NCBI GenBank assembly: GCA_017440965.1
Contig: JAFSGH010000021.1
Coordinates: 1 to 55,465 of the forward strand
Direction of reading: 5' to 3'
DNA length: 55,465 bases
Origin: Clostridia bacterium
Lineage (GTDB): Bacteria; Bacillota; Clostridia; Oscillospirales; Acutalibacteraceae
Both the position numbers and the translations under genes were made by a program. This document shows, one piece after another, positions 34,982 through 42,680 of this stretch (positions are counted from its first letter, which is position 1; every line of letters starts with the position of its first letter). A model generated the notes under the pieces. The model searched no databases. It was not told where the DNA came from and was given only the letters and a program-made list of their open reading frames with translations.

Positions 34982-35737
34982 ATGGCTATTGTATTTGAAA
35001 AACCTAAGGCACTTACCGATGCCGTGCTTCACTATTGTCCCGGCTGTACTCACGGTATTATACACCGTCTTGTCGCAGAAGTAATTGACGAACTGGGAAT
35101 TGAAGGAAAGACCATAGGTGTTGCACCCGTCGGTTGCTCCGTTATGGCATATAATTATTTTACCGTTGATTTTGTTCAGGCGGCTCACGGCAGAGCACCC
35201 GCAGTTGCAACGGGTGTAAAGAGAAGCGATCCCGATAATATCGTCTTTACATATCAGGGAGACGGTGACCTTGCTGCTATAGGTACTGCAGAAACAGTAC
35301 ATGCGGCAGCAAGAAGAGAAAATATCACTGTTATTTTCGTAAATAATGCAATTTACGGTATGACAGGCGGTCAGATGGCTCCTACCACACTTCCCGGTCA
35401 GGTCACACAGACCTCTCCTTACGGAAGAGATGTTTCAACAGTCGGCTATCCCGTAAAGGTATGTGAGCTTCTCAGCAATGTTGACGGTGCGGCTTATCTT
35501 GAAAGAGTTGCCGTCAATAATGTAAAGAATATAAGAAACGCAAAGAAGGCTATCAAAAAGGCCTTCCAAAATCAGATAGACGGAAAAGGCTTCTCTCTTA
35601 TCGAGGTGCTTTCCACTTGCCCCACAAACTGGGGTATGTCTCCCGAAAAAGCCCTCACATGGCTTGAGGATAATATGATCCCTTACTATCCCTTAGGTGT
35701 GTATAAGGACATAACAGCAGAAAAGGAGGCAGAATAA
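34982..35737 (+). CDS. vorA: 2-Oxoacid:ferredoxin oxidoreductase, beta (TPP-binding) subunit
   Basis: About 251 residues; ATG 34982 with AAGGAGG upstream. The N-terminus has H-Y-C-P-G-C-T-H-G, where the cysteines are typical of KorB/VorA, and G-V-A-P-V-G-C-S-V. The TPP motif G-D-G-D-L-A-A-I-G (about 95-103) ends with V-N-N-A-I-Y-G-M-T-G-G-Q-M. It binds thiamine diphosphate and interacts with CoA and the oxo acid. The start lies 2 bases after the alpha-subunit stop, and the stop codon overlaps the gamma start by one base (TAATG), indicating translational coupling. Confidence 0.9.
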   Translation: MAIVFEKPKALTDAVLHYCPGCTHGIIHRLVAEVIDELGIEGKTIGVAPVGCSVMAYNYFTVDFVQAAHGRAPAVATGVKRSDPDNIVFTYQGDGDLAAIGTAETVHAAARRENITVIFVNNAIYGMTGGQMAPTTLPGQVTQTSPYGRDVSTVGYPVKVCELLSNVDGAAYLERVAVNNVKNIRNAKKAIKKAFQNQIDGKGFSLIEVLSTCPTNWGMSPEKALTWLEDNMIPYYPLGVYKDITAEKEAE

Positions 35738-36270
35738 TGGCTACTGTAAATATGCTTTTTGCAGGCTTCGGCGGTCAGGGTATCCTTTTTGCAGGAAAAT
35801 TTCTTGCCTATAAGGGTCTTATTGAAGGTAAGCAGGTAAGCTGGCTTCCTTCCTACGGTCCCGAAATGCGTGGCGGTACTGCTAACTGCTCTGTTATTTT
35901 AAGTGATGCCCCCATCGGCTCTCCCATTGTAGATAAGCCTGATGTGCTTATTGCTATGAACCTTCCTTCTCTTGATAAGTATGAGGATGCAGTTGTTCCC
36001 GGCGGAAAGATTTTTGTTGATTCAACTCTTATCGGCAGAAAGGTCAACAGAACAGATGTTGAAGTTTTCTATGTTCCCGCTTCAGGTCTTGCCAATGAAA
36101 AGAACTTAAGAACGCTTGCCAATATGATAATTACCGGTAAGGTTATAAAGGAAGTATCTGAAATCGGCAATGATAATCTTGAGACTGCTCTTAATAAGGT
36201 CATATCAGCAAGACACCAGGATATGCTCAAATTCAATCTCGATGCTCTTAATATAGGAGCACAGCTTTAA
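35737..36270 (+). CDS. vorC: 2-Oxoacid:ferredoxin oxidoreductase, gamma subunit
   Basis: 177 residues of the POR/KOR gamma family: [11 protein letters not shown] near the N-terminus, [13 protein letters not shown] and V-D-S-T-L. It completes a four-part alpha/beta/gamma/ferredoxin enzyme. The reaction is oxo acid + CoA + oxidised ferredoxin to acyl-CoA + CO2 + reduced ferredoxin, which is reversible. ilvE follows after 17 bases. Confidence 0.9.
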   Translation: MATVNMLFAGFGGQGILFAGKFLAYKGLIEGKQVSWLPSYGPEMRGGTANCSVILSDAPIGSPIVDKPDVLIAMNLPSLDKYEDAVVPGGKIFVDSTLIGRKVNRTDVEVFYVPASGLANEKNLRTLANMIITGKVIKEVSEIGNDNLETALNKVISARHQDMLKFNLDALNIGAQL

Positions 36271-36287
36271 AAGAGGCGTAATATAAA

Positions 36288-37349
36288 ATGGATATCAGAA
36301 TTATCAAAAATCCTTCACCTTCTGAAAAGCCGGATGAAAACGCTCTCGGTTTCGGACTGACTTATACCGATCATATGTTTATCATGGATTATAACAGATC
36401 TGTAGGTTGGCATAATGCAAGAATCGTTCCCTTTGGTCCGCTTGAGATCCATCCTGCGGCTGTGGTATTGCATTACGGTGCAGAGGTTTTTGAGGGGCTT
36501 AAGGCTTACCGTGCTGCTGACGGGACGGTAAGGTTATTCAGACCTCTTGACAATATAAGAAGAATGAATGACTCGGCAGAACGTCTTTGTCTTCCGGTTA
36601 TAGACGAAGATGATGCAATGCAGGCTTTGGTTGAATTCGTAAGGCTTGAGCAGGATTTTGTCCCGCATAAGAGTGGAACCTCTTTATATATCCGGCCTTT
36701 TATGATCGCAACAGAAGCAAATCTTGGTCTTCACGGTATAAATGAGGCGTCCTTCATAATAATCGCATCTCCGAGCGGAAGCTATTATAAAGAGGGTATT
36801 TCTCCTGTTTCAATTATGATTGAAACAGAAGATGTAAGAGCTGTTAAGGGCGGAACGGGATATGCCAAGTGCGGCGGTAACTATGCCGCCAGCACAAGAG
36901 CAGGTGAAAGGGCAGAGAAACTCGGATTTTCGCAGGTGCTGTGGCTTGACGGAGTTGAACGGAAATACATAGAAGAAGTCGGTTCAATGAATGTAATGTT
37001 TAAGATAGCAGGTAAGGTAATAACTCCTGATCTTATAGGAACAGTTCTTCCCGGTATTACAAGACGATCAATATTGGAGATGCTTCGCGATGAAGGATAT
37101 GAAGTTGAGGAACGCAGAATAAGTGTAGAAGAAATAATTAATGCACTTGAAAACGGTACTCTTGAAGAAGCCTTCGGTTGCGGCACTGCCGCTGTTGTTT
37201 CTCCTATGGGAAAGCTTGTGTTTAACGGCAGAGAATACACTATCAATAATAACGAGATAGGTCCCCTTACTGCTCATTTGTATGATACTTTAACCGGTAT
37301 TCAATGGGGTCGACTTGAAGATACTAAAGGTTGGGTTTTAACGATCTGA
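36288..37349 (+). CDS. ilvE: Branched-chain amino acid aminotransferase
   Basis: PLP enzyme of fold type IV that transfers the amino group of glutamate to the oxo acids of Val, Leu and Ile. 353 residues, the longer (BCAT II-like) form. Visible are H-Y-G-A-E-V-F-E-G-L-K-A-Y-R (about 63-76), R-P-F-M-I-A-T-E, Y-A-K-C-G-G-N-Y-A-A-S with the PLP lysine, E-E-V-G-S-M-N-V-M-F and C-G-T-A-A-V-V-S-P. It is the last gene of the second T-box unit and closes the proposed fatty-acid-to-amino-acid route. Confidence 0.95.
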   Translation: MDIRIIKNPSPSEKPDENALGFGLTYTDHMFIMDYNRSVGWHNARIVPFGPLEIHPAAVVLHYGAEVFEGLKAYRAADGTVRLFRPLDNIRRMNDSAERLCLPVIDEDDAMQALVEFVRLEQDFVPHKSGTSLYIRPFMIATEANLGLHGINEASFIIIASPSGSYYKEGISPVSIMIETEDVRAVKGGTGYAKCGGNYAASTRAGERAEKLGFSQVLWLDGVERKYIEEVGSMNVMFKIAGKVITPDLIGTVLPGITRRSILEMLRDEGYEVEERRISVEEIINALENGTLEEAFGCGTAAVVSPMGKLVFNGREYTINNNEIGPLTAHLYDTLTGIQWGRLEDTKGWVLTI

Positions 37350-37440
37350 TAAATGATTCCCGAGTGTTTTATGATAAAACGGCACTTTTCTCGGTTTCAG
37401 TGTATGAAATAATCAGGGTGATTTTCTCTGTATTGACAAT

Positions 37441-37479
37441 AACAGCACCGCAGAAGTGAAAGCGGTGCTGTTACTTTTG
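37441..37479 (+). terminator. Terminator-like hairpin after ilvE
   Basis: An 11-bp perfect stem (37441-37451 with 37462-37472) with a 10-base loop; the T tract after it is interrupted, so efficiency is uncertain. Confidence 0.6.
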
Positions 37480-37481
37480 TC

Positions 37482-37510
37482 TTGAAAATACCGATTATAT
37501 ATTGTATACT
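37482..37510 (+). promoter_or_regulatory. Promoter of the M20 peptidase gene
   Basis: TTGAAA at 37482-37487 and TATACT at 37505-37510 with a 17-base spacer, 33 bases before the start codon. Confidence 0.65.
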
Positions 37511-37543
37511 TAATTTAGTATTAATTAAAGGTGGAATACTGAT

Positions 37544-38992
37544 ATGAAATATGTATTATTGGTGCTTATTTTATTATTGGCGGTATTTGCCGTTATAATG
37601 GCCTTTTGCGTTATAAGGGCGATCAAAGCAAAGGCTTCTTCCGAAGAAAAAGCTCCTGCCATAAGCTGGACAAAGGAAGAAGAGAATAAATATGCATCAA
37701 GGCTTTCTGAGATGGTAAAGGTTTCTACCGTTTCAAAGAAAAAGGGTGAGGAGTATTCTGATTTCCTGAAGCTTCAGGAGGTAATGGAAAAGCTCTATCC
37801 GAATATTTTTGCAAAGCTTGAAAAGCATGATTTTGAAGGAAATATCTTAAGAGTATGGAGAGGAAAAAATCCCTCAAAGGGAGCAATTCTTCTTATGGGA
37901 CATCAGGATGTTGTCCCTGCCGCAGAAAAAGAATGGACAAGAGATCCCTTCTCAGGTGAGATAGCAGACGGCTGTGTTCACGGTAGAGGTGCTATGGACT
38001 GTAAGAGCACCCTTTCAGCAGAATGGAGTGCAGTTGAGGAGCTAATTGAAGAAGGGTTTGTACCCGAAGAGGATGTGTGGCTTTTCTCCTCCGTGAACGA
38101 AGAAAATTCAGGCGGCGGTGCAATCGATGCCGCAAGGTGGTTAAAGGCTCAGGGAATTCGGCTCAATGCAGTCCTTGATGAGGGCGGTGCCGTTATAGGA
38201 AATGTATTTCCCGGACTTTCAAAGCCTTGTGCTGCTATCGGTATCGTTGAAAAAGGCTTCTGCAATCTTAAGTTTGTAGCAAAAGGCAAGGGCGGACATT
38301 CCTCCACCCCTCCTAAAAACACTCCGGTTGCAAGGCTTGCAATGTTTATGGCAGAGGTTGAAAAGACTGAGCCCTTCAAGAAGGAGCTTGTTTCTCCCAT
38401 TCCCGAAATGTTTACTTCTATTGCAGGACATCTGATTTTCCCCTTACGCCTTGTAATGTCAAACTTGTGGCTTTTCAAAGGGCTTCTCGCAAAGGTACTT
38501 CCTATGTTTTCTCCCATGGCGGGTGCTTTTGTCAGAACGACCTGTGCTTTTACTATGACAGGCGGCTCAGAGGCTCCCAATGTTATTCCTGATGAAGCCT
38601 ATGTTATCTGTAATATCCGTCCCTCTGTTCATCAGAAGGCAGAGGAGTCGATAGAGGTATTGAGAAGCATTGCAAAGAAATACGATATTGAAACTGAGAT
38701 CCTTCTTTCAAGAGATCCCTCGAATGTTTCTTCTCCCGAAAGTGAGGAATTTGCGTATCTTAAGAAGTGCATCAACGAGGCTATTCCCGATGTTGTTGCA
38801 ATTCCTTATCTTATGACAGGCGGAACTGATTGCAGACAGTTTGAAATCGTTTGTGATAATTGTCTCAGATTTACACCTACAAGACTTACTCCCGAGCAGT
38901 TGGCAGCTATGCACGCCGCTAATGAAAGCATTGGTGTTTCAGCACTTGCCGAGGGTGTTAAGTTCTATAAGTATTATATTCAGAACAGATAA
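37544..38992 (+). CDS. Membrane-anchored M20-family metallopeptidase (PM20D1/CPS1-like)
   Basis: 482 residues. One hydrophobic segment (about 3-27) anchors it in the membrane, with the enzyme part probably outside. M20 metal motifs are complete: M-G-H-Q-D-V-V-P (about 125-132), G-R-G-A-M-D-C-K (about 152-159), N-E-E-N-S-G-G, D-E-G-G and a late histidine in A-A-M-H-A-A-N-E. An inserted dimerisation domain lies near 235-360. The M-G-H-Q-D-V-V-P form and length are closest to carboxypeptidase S and mammalian PM20D1, which hydrolyse or form N-acyl amino acids; a peptidase role is equally possible. The GTGGA site before ATG is modest. It has its own promoter; the dockerin-like gene follows after 41 bases. 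Confidence 0.85.
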   Translation: MKYVLLVLILLLAVFAVIMAFCVIRAIKAKASSEEKAPAISWTKEEENKYASRLSEMVKVSTVSKKKGEEYSDFLKLQEVMEKLYPNIFAKLEKHDFEGNILRVWRGKNPSKGAILLMGHQDVVPAAEKEWTRDPFSGEIADGCVHGRGAMDCKSTLSAEWSAVEELIEEGFVPEEDVWLFSSVNEENSGGGAIDAARWLKAQGIRLNAVLDEGGAVIGNVFPGLSKPCAAIGIVEKGFCNLKFVAKGKGGHSSTPPKNTPVARLAMFMAEVEKTEPFKKELVSPIPEMFTSIAGHLIFPLRLVMSNLWLFKGLLAKVLPMFSPMAGAFVRTTCAFTMTGGSEAPNVIPDEAYVICNIRPSVHQKAEESIEVLRSIAKKYDIETEILLSRDPSNVSSPESEEFAYLKKCINEAIPDVVAIPYLMTGGTDCRQFEIVCDNCLRFTPTRLTPEQLAAMHAANESIGVSALAEGVKFYKYYIQNR

Positions 38993-39033
38993 CTGTCCGA
39001 ACAGTAAAGATATTTTTCAGAAAGGAATATGTT

Positions 39034-40179
39034 ATGAAAAGATTCTTGTCTTTGGTATTGGCTTTTGTTTTTCTTATGGCTATGCTTTGCAGTACTGCCG
39101 CCGCAACGGAAACTGATCTTGAACATGATTTTTCAGATGAATTCTTGCCCGTAAAAACAGCTCCCGGATTTATGTGTAACGTCGATAATGATAATGAAGT
39201 AAGCTCTGCGGATGCAAGAATCATTCTCAGGGTCGCAGTTGCCCTTGATACGCTTGAAAATGAAATGCTCTTATTTGCAGACGCAGATTTTGACGGTGTT
39301 GTCAGCTCAGCTGATGCAAGGCTTGCTCTCAGAACTGCAGTTTCTCTTGAGGAAAAGCAGGAGGTAGTTTTTGAAATAACCGAAAATAAATCGGCAGATT
39401 GTGAAAATGAAGGTTTTATTAAGGCAAAATGTGAAGAAAACGGTAAGGAACTCAGCATAACCGTTAAAAAGCTTAATCATAAATTTGACGAAGCGGATAT
39501 GTGCGATAAAAATGCAGTATGTCTGGTATGTAAGAACAGCATTAACGTAGAGCCCATCCATAGCTTTAATGAGGATACCTGCAACGGAATTCGTACGTGT
39601 GTATACTGCGGTGCTGTTGAACGCTTTACGCCTTCTCACAAATTAAATAATTATGTCTGTCTGCGCTGCGGTTATTCTCAGAAAGCTGAAGTGCATGATA
39701 AGCTTGTCTCATATGTTATAGCGCACGGACAGCAGGAAGCTACTGTGCTTTACTGTTATGAGACAGATGAGTACGCTGAGTATTCGCTTTGCTATGATAC
39801 TGCAACGGGTGAGCTTTATATATGCTGCAGCTTTGCTGTTGAAGCGGAAGGATATATCTATTATTACATAGGCTATCTTACAATTCCTGTTGATTTCGGC
39901 GGCTACAGTATTGAGCTTGATTATTTCTGGAATGAAAATCTTCTTGCATACGGTATTTATGCAGTAAATGCATCTGGGCTTATGAAGGAACAGACTAACA
40001 GTGCAGTATCTCTTCGGGATTATGACAGTATACCGGAGCTTTCGGGCATAACAGCCGAGTATTCGGTCATTGCAGAGGGTACCGCTTCAGAAAGTCTGAT
40101 GTGGCTTATTGATTATGCAAATAGAATGAATATATCGGGCGTAACGGCCGATATCCTCGGCTGTTCACAGCTCGGTTAA
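39034..40179 (+). CDS. Secreted protein with N-terminal dockerin-like repeat pair and Cys-pair region
   Basis: 381 residues with a signal peptide (1-24, ending T-A-A-A-T). Two repeats, D-N-D-N-E-V-S-S-A-D-A-R (about 51-62) and D-A-D-F-D-G-V-V-S-S-A-D-A-R (about 84-97), each followed by I/L-A/I-L-R, are dockerin type I calcium loops with the S-A-D-A-R signature common in ruminococci. The first loop departs from D-x-N-x-D-G. After this come three C-x-x-C pairs (C-L-V-C, C-V-Y-C-G, C-L-R-C-G), probably zinc-ribbon-like, and a 170-residue C-terminal domain rich in Tyr that I cannot name. Dockerins are usually C-terminal, so this order is unusual. It may bind a cohesin on the cell surface; no cohesin is visible here. 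Confidence 0.75.
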   Translation: MKRFLSLVLAFVFLMAMLCSTAAATETDLEHDFSDEFLPVKTAPGFMCNVDNDNEVSSADARIILRVAVALDTLENEMLLFADADFDGVVSSADARLALRTAVSLEEKQEVVFEITENKSADCENEGFIKAKCEENGKELSITVKKLNHKFDEADMCDKNAVCLVCKNSINVEPIHSFNEDTCNGIRTCVYCGAVERFTPSHKLNNYVCLRCGYSQKAEVHDKLVSYVIAHGQQEATVLYCYETDEYAEYSLCYDTATGELYICCSFAVEAEGYIYYYIGYLTIPVDFGGYSIELDYFWNENLLAYGIYAVNASGLMKEQTNSAVSLRDYDSIPELSGITAEYSVIAEGTASESLMWLIDYANRMNISGVTADILGCSQLG

Positions 40180-40201
40180 TTACGGTATTCAGATAACAAA
40201 T

Positions 40202-40243
40202 AAAAGCAAAAGACATCCGAAAAAAAGGATGTCTTTTGCTTTT
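40202..40243. terminator. Bidirectional terminator between convergent genes
   Basis: A 17-bp perfect stem (40202-40218 with 40227-40243) with A-rich and T-rich arms, so it can serve both the plus-strand dockerin gene and the minus-strand kinase gene. Confidence 0.92.
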
Positions 40244-40258
40244 ATTGTAAGTGAATTT

Positions 40259-41101
40259 TTAACTGTTATTCTTAAGCTCGTTTATGAGATACGGGAGTGC
40301 CTGCTCGAAATTTACTCCGTACCATGTACGGTCAGTGTCTCTGAGTGTAGCTTTTATGGACTCCACCGTAAAGTCAGCCGCGGTTTTCAGTGCGCTTTCA
40401 AGAGATAAGCCTCTCATAAGAGCCCCCACTGCGGCGCTTGAAAATACATCTCCCGTTCCGTGGAAGCTTGCGCTGACCTTTTCGGTGTAATATTCCGAAA
40501 AGGTGTCGGAGTCCTTATTGTAACAGAATATTCCCAATTCACTGTCGTTAAAGGATACCCCCGTCAGCACTGCATTTTTACAGCCAAGCCCACACAGACG
40601 CATAAGAATATTTTTTATATAATCCTTAGTATAACCGTTTTCGATATATTCCTCTCTGAGCATAAAGCAGGCTTCCGTGAGATTGGGTACTATAACGTCC
40701 GCTTTGCCGCAGAGAGAAGCCATACGGTCTGCAAAATCCTGATTGAAGCCCGGATACAGTCTTCCGTGGTCACCCATAACGGGATCAATGAAAATTATAT
40801 TATCCTCGGTTTTGAAATCCGTAAAAAACTTATCCATAAGCTCCATCTGTCTGAAGGAGCCGAGATAACCGGTATAGATAGCGTCGAATTTCAGCCTTTC
40901 CTTTTTCCAATGCTCTGCAACGGGTGTTATTTCATCTGTAAGGTCACAGAACGTAAAGCCGTTGAATGCGGTATGTGCGGAAAGCATTGCCGTGGGGATA
41001 ACCGCCGCTTCAATACCGCAGGCTGAAATAACGGGTAATGCTACCGTAAGTGAGCATTTCCCGATACAGGAGATATCCTGCACCGTTACGATTCTTTTCA
41101 T
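40259..41101 (-). CDS. pdxY: Pyridoxamine/pyridoxal kinase
   Basis: Ribokinase-fold enzyme that phosphorylates the B6 vitamers. About 280 residues; start at the ATG 41101 with AAAGGAAAA upstream. Visible are V-Q-D-I-S-C-I-G-K-C-S-L, V-I-P-T-A-M-L-S-x-H-T, F-I-D-P-V-M-G-D-H-G, V-P-N-L-T-E-A-C and the catalytic region F-H-G-T-G-D-V-F-S-S-A. The last motif, with aspartate as base, is complete. It lies 17 bases after the alpha/beta hydrolase gene, so the two form a minus-strand pair. PdxK/thiamine-type kinases are the main alternative. Confidence 0.88.
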   Translation of the reverse strand: MKRIVTVQDISCIGKCSLTVALPVISACGIEAAVIPTAMLSAHTAFNGFTFCDLTDEITPVAEHWKKERLKFDAIYTGYLGSFRQMELMDKFFTDFKTEDNIIFIDPVMGDHGRLYPGFNQDFADRMASLCGKADVIVPNLTEACFMLREEYIENGYTKDYIKNILMRLCGLGCKNAVLTGVSFNDSELGIFCYNKDSDTFSEYYTEKVSASFHGTGDVFSSAAVGALMRGLSLESALKTAADFTVESIKATLRDTDRTWYGVNFEQALPYLINELKNNS

Positions 41102-41118
41102 GTGAGTTTTCCTTTTTA

Positions 41119-42078
41119 TCAAATTTCGTCTTCTTCGATCTCGTCGGCTGTATTGTCATCATGCTCAAGCACCCTGTTAAGGAAATGAATGCATTTATTC
41201 ATACATTTTTTCGCAAGCTTGAATTTCATATTAAGATGGTAGCAGTGATTGTTGAGAATACCGTCAACGACAAAGGTTTTGTACTTTATTCCGCATTCCT
41301 CAAATTTGTCGGCCATAGGCTTACCCTGATCAACACATAAAATATCGTCCTCTGCCCATGTTATAAAAACGGGAGGCCAGTCTTCGTTAACAAAGCTTAT
41401 GGGGGAAATGTAATCAATATGCTCATAATCACTTGCATTTGAATAATCCTTTTTGACCTCAAAGCCCAGGACCATACTGAGAGTTGTCGAAACAAGTCCC
41501 ATAACATTGGGTGTATTTATGACCTTTTTTATATCAAATACACCGCACATAAGCGCGAGAGCCGCAGGCTTCAGGAGTATCTCGGGAAGCTCGAAACGCT
41601 CCCGGAGCTCATTGTTTGCCGCAAAGGCACAAAGCATGGCTGACTGATATGCACCGGATGAATCTCCGGATATTACTATCCTGTCAGTGTCTATGTTGCA
41701 GTATTTTGCAAGCTCGGTAATATAATTAAAGGCTCTGACGATATCTGCAAAATTTCCGTTGATATCAGTATCGGGAGGCATACGGTAGTCAATGTTGAAA
41801 ACATAATATCCGTGATGGGCGTAGAATTCGGAATTGGTTATTCTGTAGTCCTTGTCCCCCTTTATAAAGCCGCCGCCGTGTATATATAAAAGAATGGGAT
41901 GCTTTGTTCCGTCATTGAAAATATCGCGTCGGAAATAAAGATCTGCTACATTGAAATCTTCAGATTCATTATGATATGCAATATTCTGCACTCTTATTAT
42001 TCCGGGATATCTTACCGCATTCTGAGGTCTTTCGCCTAATACATCAATAGCCTTAAAAACAAGCTCTGCTCTGTTCAA
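41119..42078 (-). CDS. Alpha/beta hydrolase of the HSL/acetyl-esterase family
   Basis: 319 residues, no signal peptide. The oxyanion motif I-H-G-G-G-F lies at about 66-71, the nucleophile in G-D-S-S-G-A (about 138-143), an acidic residue in W-A-E-D-D and a histidine in N-N-H-C-Y-H. These are the four hallmarks of hormone-sensitive-lipase-like esterases. The substrate is unknown; deacetylation of sugars is a common use in gut Clostridia. The C-terminus is very acidic (E-I-E-E-D-E-I). Upstream is a 200-base AT-rich gap shared with nusB. Confidence 0.8.
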   Translation of the reverse strand: MNRAELVFKAIDVLGERPQNAVRYPGIIRVQNIAYHNESEDFNVADLYFRRDIFNDGTKHPILLYIHGGGFIKGDKDYRITNSEFYAHHGYYVFNIDYRMPPDTDINGNFADIVRAFNYITELAKYCNIDTDRIVISGDSSGAYQSAMLCAFAANNELRERFELPEILLKPAALALMCGVFDIKKVINTPNVMGLVSTTLSMVLGFEVKKDYSNASDYEHIDYISPISFVNEDWPPVFITWAEDDILCVDQGKPMADKFEECGIKYKTFVVDGILNNHCYHLNMKFKLAKKCMNKCIHFLNRVLEHDDNTADEIEEDEI

Positions 42079-42161
42079 TCAATGTCACCCTTTCGATGCT
42101 TTATAATATTATAATACTATTACAAAAAAACAAAATCAAGAGAATAAAATTCATAATATGT

Positions 42162-42203
42162 ATAAAAATATGCATATTTTTATGTATATTCATATGAATA
42201 TAC
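42162..42203. promoter_or_regulatory. Two adjacent perfect palindromes upstream of the nusB promoter
   Basis: Bases 42162-42183 form a 22-base perfect palindrome and 42184-42203 a directly adjoining 20-base perfect palindrome. Their centres are 21 bases apart, about two DNA turns. They lie 9 bases before the -35 box of the nusB promoter and about 80-115 bases upstream of the divergent hydrolase start. This is the geometry expected of paired operator sites for a dimeric regulator, but both are pure AT-rich sequence around CATATG-like cores, so the function is inferred. Confidence 0.55.
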
Positions 42204-42212
42204 AAAAAATTC

Positions 42213-42241
42213 TTGTATAATTATTTTTGCTGTGATATAGT
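42213..42241 (+). promoter_or_regulatory. Probable promoter of the nusB-recN operon
   Basis: TTGTAT at 42213-42218 and TATAGT at 42236-42241 with a 17-base spacer, 37 bases before the nusB start. Confidence 0.55.
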
Positions 42242-42278
42242 ATAAAGTGAATTAACAGCGAATTGCGGAGGTTTAATT

Positions 42279-42680
42279 ATGACAAGAAGTGAAGCACGCG
42301 AACAGGCTTTTGTGCTTGTTTTTGAAAAAATATTCAATCCCGAACTCAGTGTAGAAGATATGAAGGCGATTGCACAGGATAGTGAGCTTTTCTCGCTTGA
42401 TCCTTATGCGGAAAAGCTTATCGGAGCAGTGTGTGATAATACAGAGACAACTGATGAGATCATCGCTTCACATCTGAGGAAATGGACTTTACAGCGAATT
42501 CCCAAGGTTTCCCTCGCGCTTCTGCGTCTTGCTGTTACTGAGATTCTTTATTTTGACGATGTCCCCGACAGCGTATGTGCAAACGAAGCTGTCGAGCTTG
42601 CAAAGAAATATGCAGGTGAAGAGGATGCATCCTTTATCAACGGTGTCCTCGGCTCTGTCATAAGAGGAAAGACAAACTGA
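42279..42680 (+). CDS. nusB: Transcription antitermination factor NusB
   Basis: 133-residue RNA-binding helical protein that binds rRNA leader boxA with NusE (S10). The N-terminal S-E-A-R-E-Q-A-F-V-L-V-F-E-K is the arginine-rich helix of the family; I-P-K-V-S-L-A-L-L-R-L-A-V-T-E-I-L-Y and the C-terminal Y-A-G-E-E-D-A-S-F-I-N-G-V-L match as well. The ATG follows GGAGG. First gene of a nine-gene housekeeping run ending at recN; its stop overlaps the next start by one base. Confidence 0.95.
   Translation: MTRSEAREQAFVLVFEKIFNPELSVEDMKAIAQDSELFSLDPYAEKLIGAVCDNTETTDEIIASHLRKWTLQRIPKVSLALLRLAVTEILYFDDVPDSVCANEAVELAKKYAGEEDASFINGVLGSVIRGKTN

Noticed and set aside
33909-36270. VOR subunits as part of amino-acid fermentation (oxidative direction)
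   Set aside because: Possible in principle, but T-box control and AMP-forming ligases fit biosynthesis better; an ADP-forming synthetase or a transferase/kinase pair would be expected for energy gain and is not present.
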